Positions 11,001 to 18,065 of a stretch of 20,748 nt of DNA are shown here, in pieces. The number at the start of each line of letters is the position of its first letter. Position 1 is the stretch's first letter. The notes under the pieces were generated by a model. The model made no database searches, was not told the DNA's origin, and saw nothing but the letters and a program-made list of their open reading frames with translations. Source of the stretch: Hypsibius dujardini (Eukaryota > Tardigrada > Eutardigrada > Parachela > Hypsibiidae); assembly GCA_001579985.1 (NCBI GenBank), contig LRSR01003072.1, positions 1-20,748 of the forward strand, read 5' to 3'. The position numbers were made by a program, and so were the translations under genes.

Positions 11001-11384
11001 TCGAATTTGATGTCTGTGGATCGAATTTGATGTCTGTGGATTGAATTTGATGTCTGTGGATCGAATTTGATGTCTGTGGATTGAATTTGATGTCTGTGGA
11101 TCGAATGTGATGTCTGTGGATTGAATTTGATGTCTGTGGATCGAATTTGATGTCTGTGGATCGAATTTGATGTCTGTGGATCAAATTTGATGTCTGTGGA
11201 TTGAATTTGATGTCTGTGGATCGACGTTTAAGCTGGCGAATTTAAACAACCATTCCTCCTGACGTTTTTACGTTCATTTCAGCGGCCTTTTTGTTCGGAG
11301 GTGGGGCAAGCCTTCACATATGCCCTCAAAATGAAGGGATCGTCCCCGGTCAAACTAGCTCGTCCAAGTCAGTGCGCGATTTGA
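5233..11384 (+). CDS. Kainate-type ionotropic glutamate receptor subunit
   Basis: Ligand-gated cation channel subunit of the plasma membrane. Eleven exons: 5233-5347, 5748-5897, 6043-6294, 7125-7348, 7686-7835, 8186-8440, 8525-9069, 9528-9696, 9790-10168, 10631-10887, 11283-11384; phases agree throughout and total 865 aa. ATG 5233 is the first in-frame ATG after a stop; 5257 or 5278 would also keep the signal peptide ([10 protein letters not shown]). The amino-terminal domain runs from VGLFDN (about 39) to about 385. S1 has EEPY (415-418) and ITISHNRE with T493 and R498; the usual ligand-contact Pro is Gly491. M1 is about 539-559; the pore loop has QQGSD, with Gln597 at the Q/R site. SYTANLAAF marks M3 (625-633). 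S2 keeps Glu714 and Cys726/Cys782; M4 is about 798-819, followed by a 38-residue tail. Introns 2 to 5 and 10 carry repeats. Kainate rather than AMPA assignment rests on overall motif similarity. The exon 2/3 junction has two possible readings. Confidence 0.93.
5580..5635. repeat. A-rich tract in receptor intron 1
   Basis: A run of AAATAAAA-type units in intron 1 (5348-5747), which as a whole is AT-rich and otherwise featureless. Confidence 0.7.
5953..5984. repeat. Perfect 32-bp palindrome in receptor intron 2
   Basis: The left half AACGCAACCTCGCAAT is followed immediately by its exact reverse complement, with no spacer. It lies in the 145-bp second intron, downstream of both possible donors. 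As RNA it would form a 16-bp stem with almost no loop unless the innermost pairs open. Confidence 0.95.
6307..6731. mobile_element. Foldback/MITE-like element with internal tandem repeats, TA-flanked
   Basis: The ends are inverted repeats of about 40 bp: the left begins GAGGTGAAATCTGTATTTCG (6308) and the right is its reverse complement ending at 6730, with few mismatches. A TA dinucleotide stands outside each end (6305-6306 and 6732-6733), compatible with a TA target duplication. The left arm contains about eight copies of a 28-bp unit derived from the terminal sequence (TCGGCTCACCTTCCATTTGG core). A second, inner pair of inverted arms (about 6575-6600 and 6630-6656, core GGTGCTTGATTGTTTGATTT) flanks a short loop. 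There is no transposase frame. It occupies most of receptor intron 3. Confidence 0.75.
6325..6556. repeat. 28-bp tandem repeat inside the foldback element
   Basis: About eight full copies and one partial copy of TCGGCTCACCTTCCATTTGG plus TCCATAAA. One unit is 27 bp and one carries TTTTGTCCTT. The repeat unit matches the element's terminal inverted repeat, so the array probably grew by amplification of the left end. Confidence 0.9.
6848..6970. mobile_element. Small foldback structure in receptor intron 3
   Basis: Arms of 34 bp at 6848-6881 and 6937-6970. The shared core GGGGGCGGAGCTAC is matched by GTAGCTCCGCCCCC, and the outer CAAATA by TATTTG. The loop is about 55 bp. No transposase or clear target duplication is seen. 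It could be a second MITE or a stable intronic hairpin. Confidence 0.55.
7360..7577. repeat. 20-bp minisatellite in receptor intron 4
   Basis: Eleven tandem units of GGTTATGGGTCTGTCCGATC with T/C variants at fixed positions, starting 11 bases after the exon 4 donor. Each unit boundary contains CGATCGG. The open frame across it ([12 protein letters not shown]) is a repeat artefact. Confidence 0.95.
7917..8150. repeat. (CAGA)n/(GGCA)n microsatellite in receptor intron 5
   Basis: Blocks of CAGA with an inner block alternating CAGG and CAGA, running to within about 35 bases of the exon 6 acceptor at 8185. In the sense strand it offers dozens of CAG triplets upstream of the true acceptor. It opens long CLSV-repeat frames on the minus strand, which are not genes. 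Confidence 0.95.
9070..9527. other. Receptor intron 7, short CAAT runs
   Basis: This 458-bp intron separates M1 from the pore loop and splits the Trp codon of EWYNPHP. It holds two runs of CAAT (9191-9212 and 9245-9258) and nothing else I can name. Confidence 0.6.
9754..9785. repeat. (TTAA)n tract at the intron 8 acceptor
   Basis: An ATTAATTAATT run of about 30 bases ends immediately before the acceptor TTTATTTAAG at 9789. The intron is only 93 bp, so this tract probably supplies much of the branch-point and polypyrimidine region. Confidence 0.8.
10169..10630. other. Receptor intron 9, AT-rich
   Basis: A 462-bp intron with long A and T homopolymer runs and TTAATTAA-type words, no gene. The donor (GTACGC) lies before an in-frame stop that would otherwise end the protein at SKTPN. 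Splicing to 10631 restores the family-typical SPYRDAI. Confidence 0.75.
10924..11223. repeat. 20-bp minisatellite in receptor intron 10
   Basis: About 15 tandem units of AATTTGATGTCTGTGGATCG, most diverged at the left end and most uniform in the centre. It fills most of the 395-bp intron. The minus-strand frame with repeated [10 protein letters not shown] is an artefact. Confidence 0.95.
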
Positions 11385-11712
11385 AGACCGGCCAGTTCTT
11401 CCCTGTGAGCTTGTTGTAGCTTCTTTTTCAAGCACATTTGTAGCGGTTATCCACTTCCTCTGCCTTAAACAAGGATCCTATTGAGCCTTCCCGGCTTAAC
11501 CTGACAATGAAATTTAAATGTTGTATTTTTTGCAAGTAAGAGAATCCAAAAACCCTCTCAGAATCACGGTGGTGAAACGAAAGTTAATGAGTTTGCTGTC
11601 AGAGAATTGCTCGCCCAACTCCTGTGTGGTTATGTGATTATTTGGGGAAATACTTCAAAAGGAGTCACCCGTAATTATCGCATAAGTCTTCGAGCAGTTC
11701 GACTTATTAGCC

Positions 11713-12050
11713 TCTGGATGTTGTCCCAGCGACCTTGACTGTTGTCCCAGCGACCTTAACTGTTGTCCCAGCGACCTTGACTGTTGTCCCAGCGACCTCT
11801 GGCTGTTGTCCCAGCGACCTTGGCTGTTGTCCCAGCGACCTTGACTGTTGTCCCAGCGACCTCTGGCTGTTGTCCCAGCGACCTTGACTGTTGTCCCAGC
11901 GACCTTGGCTGTTGTCCCAGCGACCTCTGGCTGTTGTCCCAGCGACCTTGACTGTTGTCCCAACGACCTCTGCTTATTGTCCCAACGACCTCTGGCTGTC
12001 GTCCCAGCGACCTTGACTGTTGTCCCAGCGACCTCTGGTTGTTTTTCCAG
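11713..12050. repeat. 21-bp minisatellite
   Basis: About 16 units of TTGTCCCAGCGACCTTGACT plus one base, with CTCTGGCT and CTTGGCT variants that alternate in a partly regular order. It is open in several frames, including minus-strand RSLGQQ repeats and plus-strand VVPATL repeats. I treat none as a gene. Confidence 0.93.
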
Positions 12051-12578
12051 CGGCGGCTTAGGGTTCCCTGTCTCGACTGAGTAGGTACCCACCGGCGGGG
12101 ATCCATTTTCCTCTTTCTTCGTGAGTCCGTGCGTCTCGTGAAGACTCTTGAAACGACGGTGGACCAACCACCTAGACAGTATGTCCAGCCGGTGGTCCCA
12201 AACAGCCGACACGGTTCATTTACAAGTCGCAACTCGGCATTAATGGCTTGTGGAAAGTGCCTCTATTTTAATGTTTGTCACATGGTGTTAGCATCAAGTA
12301 CCTTTACCCAAGTAGGAACCTCTTTTCCTGGCCTTGCAAGAAACTGGCAATGGCAATATCTCTCCACTTCGCACATCAATTGTAAATGCTTTTTTTGATA
12401 CTATCCGCTTCAGCAATTTTTAATTGATTGGCATTATCAGAAATATTTCAACAAATCAAAATGTTTGCTTTCAATTTGAATGTGGCCTGGGCGAATTCCC
12501 GTAAATAAATCGAGACGCCCCAAGACGTTGAGGTGGTTTTTGACCTGAGCGCGAGCGCTTTTCCGGTTCTGCGGAGAC

Positions 12579-12668
12579 GACCCACCCTTCAACGAAGGTA
12601 TCGACCCACCCTTCGAAGGTGACGGAGGTATCGACCCACCCTTCGAAGGTAACGGAGGTATCGACCAC
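12579..12668. repeat. 31-bp tandem repeat, three units
   Basis: Three units built around CGACCCACCCTTCGAAGGT followed by GACGGAGGTAT-type spacers; the central TTCGAA is palindromic. It ends about 150 bp past the kinase stop codon on the minus strand, so it may lie in the kinase 3' UTR. Confidence 0.85.
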
Positions 12669-12820
12669 CTACCATGCAGGAAGCAGCGAACCGCAGGTCG
12701 GTTTTACTGTGATCTGCGGGATTCGACAGTACGAATTGGAGGTTCCACGAACGAACTCCTGTAACGGTACAAAGACGGATGGGTGCAACGATAAAAACGT
12801 AAAAACGCGAAATTCTACTT

Positions 12821-13834
12821 TTAAAAACGATCAAACTGATAACCGTAAGGAAAGGGATTTTCGACGCCTGACGAGTCTTGTAGCTCCTCTGGGAACTTTT
12901 CGTAGTTGTCGCCCGGGTCTTCCCTCACCGCGGCGGCCGCGGGAATCTCAGCTTTCTTCTCCAAGCCTCCGTATACACTGATCCAAGAGATCCCTAACAA
13001 GACGCGTAACGTAATTTTAGTGGAATACTAGATTTCAGACCTCTTAACTGGAAAACACTGATTAGAAAAGTTGTGAACAAAATGTGCGGGTGAAAGGAAC
13101 TTTTGTGAATTGTGTATTAAACGTACCTCTGAACCAGGGGTGGTTTTTTACTGCCAATACGCCCTCCGGTAAGGACCCTAACCGATCCTTTGGCTCGATC
13201 ATCAACAACTCCTTAAACATTTTTCGGTCTGCTGCCGTGAACCATCGCGGTGTGTCGTAATGCAGGTCGAAGATCTTCCTCTTCATATGCTCCTCATAAA
13301 ACTGAGACGGTGGCTCCTCTGGAAAGCAATCGTTGCCGGAATACAGCTTATAAAGCAGCAGACCGAACGACCACCAGTCCACCTCCGGTCCGTACTTTTC
13401 GTTCAGCCAAACTTCCGGTGGTCGAAAGCCCAGTTGAACGGGCACTTTCTTCATTCCCGGTCGATAGTCTTCGTACCACGTTCTGGTCTGCTCGGACTTG
13501 AGGACTGAATTGCCGAGGTCGACCAATTTGACGTATCCGTCTTTGCAGATGACCACGTTTTCTAATCGAAGATCTCGAAGGATGACTTCCATGACGTGGA
13601 GGTACTCAAGGCCCAACACGATTTGCGATGCGTAGAATTGGGCTCGACGAAAGGGGATTTTGCCGGACTTTATTACGAGATCCTAAACGAAGACACAAGG
13701 CATTTGGTATGAGCGTTTAGGAGGCAGTGTATAGATTTTAAGCCATAACAGGAGTTAAGAACAGGCAGACAGGCACACAGACAGACAGGCACACAGACAG
13801 ACAGACAGACAGATCAGACAGACAGACAGACAGT

Positions 13835-13865
<31 letters not shown>

Positions 13866-14474
13866 TCAGATTTTATAAGATTGTCAGTGACGCAGTCTAT
13901 ACGCACCTCTCACCTGTAGGCTCCCGCCGGGAAGTTCTTCTACAAGCATGCAGAGCAAACCGGTGGTTTGGAAATGCGAATCGAAGTCAAGGACAAATGG
14001 AAATTCGCAGCAGAACATGAGATGCTTTTCATTCACGATGTTTTGCGTGCGGAATTTATTCGATATTTCCCGCTTACGGGCTACCCTCAGGGTTTGCACC
14101 TTCCGATCGAGGTCGTTCCAAATAATGAACTGCTCCCAGTGCGTGACAGATGGTATCGCTTTGATGATCTTCAGGTTCTTGTTGATCACATACGGTGACT
14201 TGGTGCTGGCGATTATGCCGTTGAACAGACGAAATGCGAAGCGTTCGCAACACTGTCGGATGTAAGGCACCCAGTTGGCATCGACGGGGTCGGGGAAGAT
14301 ATGAGTGGCGAAGGTGACGCGATTTTCGTGCAAAATACACGATTCCTCGGCGGGGAAATTCTTCTTCGATGTACCCACCATTATACGTTCTTCGTGGTCG
14401 AACTTGCTGTTGGTACTGGAAGGCGAACCGGTCTGCCTGACAAATGACAGCCTCGCTTTGCTTTCTCTTGACAT
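12821..14474 (-). CDS. PKA catalytic subunit-like kinase, probable pseudokinase
   Basis: Three exons on the minus strand: 14474-13914, 13682-13127, 12993-12821, phases 0 and 1, giving 429 residues. The fold is that of the AGC family and closest to PKA catalytic subunits: NEKHLMF in helix C (Glu149), LPGGSLQ, RAQFYASQIVLGLEYLH, VDWWSFGLLLY, DRLGSLPEG, NHPWF, an AGC C-tail and a terminal FDRF (426-429) matching the PKA FxxF motif. Catalytic features are degraded. The Gly-rich loop reads PSVTHW (108-113) with no glycine, the beta-3 Lys is Arg130, the catalytic loop is LRDLRLEN (Asp224 kept, Lys replaced by Arg226), DFG is DLG (242-244), the activation-loop Thr after RTW is Tyr257 with a short insertion, and APE is PPE. 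An N-terminal extension of about 95 residues is not recognised. ATP binding is probably lost or weak, so a scaffold or regulatory role is inferred. Confidence 0.88.
13755..13866. repeat. (CAGA)n microsatellite in kinase intron 1
   Basis: CAGA/CAGG tetranucleotides with CACA and TCAGA interruptions, inside the 231-bp intron 13683-13913. In the kinase sense strand it reads TCTG, a pyrimidine-rich run upstream of the exon 2 acceptor. Confidence 0.95.
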
Positions 14475-14531
14475 GCTAGCTGATGGTTCAATTAGCAGAA
14501 CTAATACGCTCAGTATAGAGTAAGCATGATC

Positions 14532-14819
14532 CTAAAATTTCAAAGCAATGTGACATGCGAATGTATTCTTAACGTTGGACGTTGCTACGCATGATTTTGA
14601 CGTGAATCTCTCGAGGCACTGCACTTTGTAAGTCACATCAGTACTTCCGTTTTTATATAGGCAAAGTACTGTTAGGCTGGTGAAGGTAGTGGTCGAAATT
14701 AGGACCGAAAAGGGGTGATTGGAAATAGAACGAGCTCCTCCTCGAACGGGCATTGCATAACTACAGATGAGAAATATAATGTGCAACAGTGCGGCTGTGT
14801 TCCCAATAGTCGTTCTCAT
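14532..14819 (-). CDS. Possible small secreted protein ORF (doubtful)
   Basis: An ATG at 14819 in an A-rich context opens 95 codons. The start (MRTTIGNTAALLHIIFLICS) looks like a signal peptide, and the rest has several cysteines and one NGS glycosylation site. Against it: it overlaps a good TATA box for the kinase gene, lies directly in the kinase 5' region, has ordinary non-coding codon use, and matches no family I know. It may be chance. Confidence 0.18.
   Translation of the reverse strand: MRTTIGNTAALLHIIFLICSYAMPVRGGARSISNHPFSVLISTTTFTSLTVLCLYKNGSTDVTYKVQCLERFTSKSCVATSNVKNTFACHIALKF
14651..14660 (-). promoter_or_regulatory. Candidate TATA box of the kinase gene
   Basis: The minus strand reads CTATATAAAA, about 180 bases upstream of the kinase ATG at 14474. 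This would place transcription start near 14625 with a roughly 150-base leader. Only the word match supports it. Confidence 0.4.
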
Positions 14820-14916
14820 ATTTTGTACGGACCGTTCAGTTAGAATGCCAAAACCTGGTGAACAGTGGTCACTGCTGCAGTGCTGTCTATTGTTTCTGAC
14901 CACGTGTCTATAGTTC

Positions 14917-15025
14917 TGTCTGTTTACTGTGTTTGTCGATCTGTCTGTCGGTCTGTCTATCTGCCTGCCTACCTGTCTGCCTGTTTACCTGCCTGTCCGT
15001 TTACCTGCCTGTCTGTCTGTCTGTC

Positions 15026-15062
<37 letters not shown>
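14917..15062. repeat. (TCTG)n microsatellite
   Basis: TCTG/CCTG tetranucleotides with ACCTGCC and CGGT interruptions, most regular at the right end (15012-15061). Intergenic. Confidence 0.95.
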
Positions 15063-15063
<1 letters not shown>

Positions 15064-15638
15064 CAGTACATCCAGCCGTGCGGATACGCTGAAAAATTAC
15101 ACGAACTTCAGGCAAACCTACATGTATGGGTGGGATATAATGACAAGAAGGGTGAATTCCTGGAATGATAATTGTATAAATAATGTTGTCGTACGGGAGT
15201 TACAAGTATATGGAACCCCGGCTACTACGTATTGTTTTCATTGTCAGTTCTAGTTCTGTCCACCGCCCCCTATAATTATGCCAGCTGTGAAACATGTGGT
15301 AATATCAAAGGGGTAGGATCTAGCGGTTATTAGCGCTCACGTGACGACGGCCTTTTATTTAGCATCTACATACTGTAAGGGCAACAGATGACCAGCATGC
15401 ACGTGCAAGGAGAGCGGGAAGCGAGGTTTTAGCCTTTACTTATGATGCACCGGCACTTGCATCTTAATCAAATTTTATTCGCGTGTGCTCCGTTAATAAC
15501 TGCGGTACTCAATACCAAGTCTGTTAGACACGAATGGTTGGCTCTGTGACTTCCCTTATCACGGTTTTCTTCTAGCGGTTTCAGGTACCGGATCTGAACG
15601 GGGAAATCCTTGTACCAACTTATCCGACATGATAAATT

Positions 15639-15665
15639 CCCCAACAGTTCCGTCATCTTCCACTT
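15639..15665 (+). repeat. 27-bp copy of GPCR coding sequence upstream of the gene
   Basis: This stretch is identical over 27 bp to 15914-15940 in the GPCR first exon (encoding PNSSVIFHF), and similarity continues with a 2-bp gap (CTGGTC). The copies are 275 bp apart in the same orientation. Confidence 0.85.
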
Positions 15666-15699
15666 CCTGGTCTGCTGATCTGCTTTATACGTGTTGTAC

Positions 15700-15706
15700 T
15701 ATAAAT
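15700..15706 (+). promoter_or_regulatory. Candidate TATA box of the GPCR gene
   Basis: TATAAAT about 100 bases upstream of the chosen ATG at 15804, giving a predicted start near 15730 and a leader of about 75 bases. It would exclude the short duplicated segment upstream from the transcript. Confidence 0.35.
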
Positions 15707-15803
15707 GGCAAGCTAGAGGGTGTTAATACATTGCTGTCGCGGGCTGAAAGACCGCACTTTTCAAGGACAACTGCCCTACTCGAGTTCAACTACAAACAGC
15801 CAC

Positions 15804-16832
15804 ATGGCTAGCTCACCAATAAACGATTCCTTTTCGCTGAAAAACCTGACATGGCCTGTTGGAAGCAACGCAAGTAACTCGTCGCTCCCGAAAAACCACC
15901 TCGATGTTGTCTACCCCAACAGTTCCGTCATCTTCCACTTTCTCTGGTCGGGCTACGAACGCGGCCTCTACTGGTGGATGATCGTCAACGGACTCATCTG
16001 CTTCCTCGGCACCGCGGTCAACCTAGCCATCCTGGTGGCGATGGTACAACTCGAACGGGTCACCCACTCATCCTGCCGCATCCAGATTGTCCACCTCCTC
16101 GTCATCGACCTGATTCAGTGCGCGGTCAGCGGACCGCTCGGCCTCACCCTTAACGGTCAACCCAGGGTGCTGACTCTCACGGAATGCGCCTTCACCAGGG
16201 TGCCCTTCATGTGGGTCGAATGCTCGGCCAACTGGTGCGCCTCATTTTTAGCGCTGAATCGGTTCATTGCCATCTGGTTTCCGTTGACCTACCGACGCCT
16301 CTCCCGTCATCGCAGCTTCGACATTGTGTCGGTGGTGCTACCCTGGTTTATGGGGTTCCCCTTGGTCCTGCCGTATATCGCAGGCTTTGGCGGGCGGTTC
16401 ACTATGTCCCCGCCCATGTATCGCTGCGTTCTGAAAGCCACTAGCAACTTACCCTTTGAGTATACTATCTACTTCGGGTTCATCACACCGATGGCCCTAC
16501 TGATGGTGTTCTACGTCGGAGCCGGGGTTAAAATGGCACTGCAGCTAGGCATCACGGCCCGGCGTGTCGGACCGCTCCCCGTGCCTGACTATGAGATTTC
16601 GCGAGCGAGAGAGGAGAAGAGGTTTGCCTTGGCGAGAATGTTGTTTGTAGCAGCAGTTTTGTACATCGCACTGTACCTGCCGAATCCCATTGTCGTCACG
16701 TATTTCCCCCGTCTCGGGGACGGCTCGCCTATCTACCGCATGTGGCTGCGGACCATCTACAACGCTGGCTTTCTCGTGAATCCGGTAATTTAAAGTACCC
16801 TGCCTGCTTCTGTCTGCCTGTCTGTCTGTCTT

Positions 16833-16869
<37 letters not shown>

Positions 16870-17079
16870 GGCTGGCTGTCGGTTTGTTTGTCTGTCTGTC
16901 TGGCTTACAACAGCTAAACTGAGGAAAGTTAATTTTTGCGAACCTTGTGTTCTTCGATCTTGAAGATTGTGTTCCTGACGATGCGGCCGGAATATCGGAA
17001 GGAATTGAGAAAACAAATTCGACGATTGTACACTTGGCTCAGCCATCTGGTCTGGAATCCGGAGCACCTTGCTCCGTAG
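15804..17079 (+). CDS. Rhodopsin-class (class A) orphan GPCR
   Basis: Two exons, 15804-16784 and 16966-17079, joined in phase 0, encode 364 residues. The extracellular N-terminus (about 50 residues) carries five N-glycosylation sequons (NDS, NLT, NAS, NSS, NSS). Helices: TM1 about 56-81 with Asn73; TM2 93-114 with Asp102; TM3 128-154; TM4 173-194; TM5 221-243 with Pro229; TM6 274-297 with Pro293; TM7 312-332. Cys128 and Cys208 fit the conserved TM3-ECL2 disulfide. The DRY position is NRF (152-154), and NPxxY reads NPIVF across the splice junction (Asn326). Helix 8 is basic (MRPEYRKELRKQIRRLY), followed by a short tail ending at TAG. Without the splice the frame would end right after NPVI, which supports the intron. 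The ligand is not predictable; a neuropeptide-type receptor is only a guess. The non-ATG extension upstream of 15804 is not used. Confidence 0.9.
16799..16904. repeat. (TCTG)n microsatellite in the GPCR intron
   Basis: TCTG tetranucleotides with TTTG and GGCTGGC interruptions fill most of the 181-bp intron (16785-16965). In the sense strand this is a pyrimidine-rich run ahead of the acceptor TTCTTCGATCTTGAAG. Confidence 0.95.
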
Positions 17080-17390
17080 TGGCCGTTTCGACGTACGCCA
17101 GCTAATTTTGAGTGACTCGTTAGGTTTTCGTATTACCAAATGCGGTAATAGGCTTAAGTACGACTATCACTTGGGAAAATATTAATTATTATTTATGTAT
17201 ATCGTACAATCGTAAACATGTTTTGCAATACGTAATTCGATGAATATGTTCTCCGTTACTAAATAGGCTTTCTCCATCCTAGGGATGGCAATAACGCGCT
17301 TCGGGTCAAACTTTAAACCGCACCACACGGTTCAACCCTTTACGGAAACGATTTAGGCGGTTTGGGTTACGCGACAGAAAGTGTATATAC

Positions 17391-17486
17391 TGGTTTACGC
17401 TGTGCAGCTTCCTCATCGTCAAGTTCATCCCGCCGCACCTGTACTGCGAAGGAAATGGTCGGTTGGCTGAAACGGACACGATTTGA
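17391..17486 (+). pseudogene. Coding-like fragment inside the repeat element
   Basis: Thirty-one codons ending in TGA, with GC-ending codon use like real exons here and a membrane-helix-like segment (WFTLCSFLIVKFIPPHLYC). A CAG at 17372-17378 could act as acceptor. No partner exon was found. It may be a captured or orphaned exon fragment, or chance. Confidence 0.2.
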
Positions 17487-17832
17487 AGGCATGTTTTGAC
17501 AAAATTATAATCAAAATTAGACCAGGTACAAGGCAGGAAACTAGTAAGAAACTTACAAAGCTCTCAGTGTGAGCTGACTGGTAAAAATGGCAAAGAAAAC
17601 ATGCACCGCTAAACTGGAATTGCCCTCTTTGCGACCGCATTACTGACACTAGAAAATGTAGCAACTTGCTACTCGTAACTTTGCTCATCTTCCCTGTCCG
17701 ATGCATATGCGTTTCTAAACCAATTCGTTATCCGGCTTGCGGCTCGGTTTATAGGCGGTTTCATTTTCAAACCGCGTAATTCCGGACGGTTTGGAATCCG
17801 AACCGGTTTAAACGGTTTGGGTTATTTTCCAA

Positions 17833-17962
17833 ACCGCATCACTCGGTTCGTTTCAAACCGCGTCACTCGGTTCGTTTCAAACCGTGTCACTCGGTTCGAT
17901 TCAAACCGTGTCACTCGGTTCGATTCAAACCGCTTCTCTCGGTTCGGTTCAAACCGCGGTTT
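17833..17962. repeat. 24-bp AAACCG/CGGTTC tandem repeat
   Basis: About five units of TCACTCGGTTCGTTTCAAAC plus CGCG. Each unit is nearly self-complementary (AAACCG against CGGTT). Confidence 0.85.
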
Positions 17963-18065
17963 GAGACGGTTAACCGCGTAATTTTGCCATCCTCATTTAT
18001 ACTGTAATCGATGGTCGATTCTCGTTCTTTCAATTATCTGTCGTGTATTCAGCCAAAACGATCGG

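Larger units (their letters stand above)
11385..12820. other. Intergenic region between convergent genes
   Basis: The receptor and the kinase genes converge here. No reading frame reads as a protein outside the minisatellites. No canonical AATAAA was found close behind either stop. Two tandem arrays are listed separately. Confidence 0.55.
14475..15803. other. Divergent intergenic region, kinase and GPCR promoters
   Basis: It separates the kinase (minus) from the GPCR (plus), so it should hold both promoters. TATA-like words are found for each gene and listed. A TCTG microsatellite lies in the middle, and a 27-bp copy of GPCR coding sequence lies at 15639-15665. Confidence 0.55.
17280..17995. 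mobile_element. Non-autonomous hAT-like or foldback element
   Basis: The ends are short inverted repeats: TAGGGATGGCAATAACGCG at the left, and at the right the reverse complement of TGAGGATGGCAAAATTACGC. The right half contains a tandem array with AAACCG/CGGTT motifs, and related sequence occurs next to the left end (AAACCGCACCACACGGTTCA). GGATGGCAA-type ends recall hAT elements, but no 8-bp target duplication is seen and there is no transposase frame. Confidence 0.45.
17080..18065. other. Intergenic region between GPCR and the minus-strand F-box-like gene
   Basis: Mostly occupied by an inverted-repeat-bounded element (17280-17995). Its centre has a short stretch with coding-like codon use (17391-17486). 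A TATAAA word on the minus strand near 18000 could serve as polyadenylation signal for the gene ending at 18066. Confidence 0.5.

Noticed and set aside
10807-11184. Minus-strand frame with repeated [10 protein letters not shown]
   Set aside because: Translation of the 20-bp minisatellite in receptor intron 10, overlapping receptor exon 10 in antisense.
11655-12232. Minus-strand frames of 158 and 185 codons with RSLGQQ repeats
   Set aside because: Entirely driven by the 21-bp minisatellite; non-repeat ends match nothing.
13062-13126. Kinase ending at RGTFNTQFTKVPFTRTF
   Set aside because: A strong GTACGT donor lies at 13126 and the downstream exon 12993-12821 supplies the AGC C-tail and the terminal FxxF, so this reading is intronic.
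15720-15803. N-terminal extension of the GPCR from a non-ATG codon
   Set aside because: No ATG in this stretch; the first in-frame ATG is at 15804 and leaves a sensible glycosylated N-terminus.
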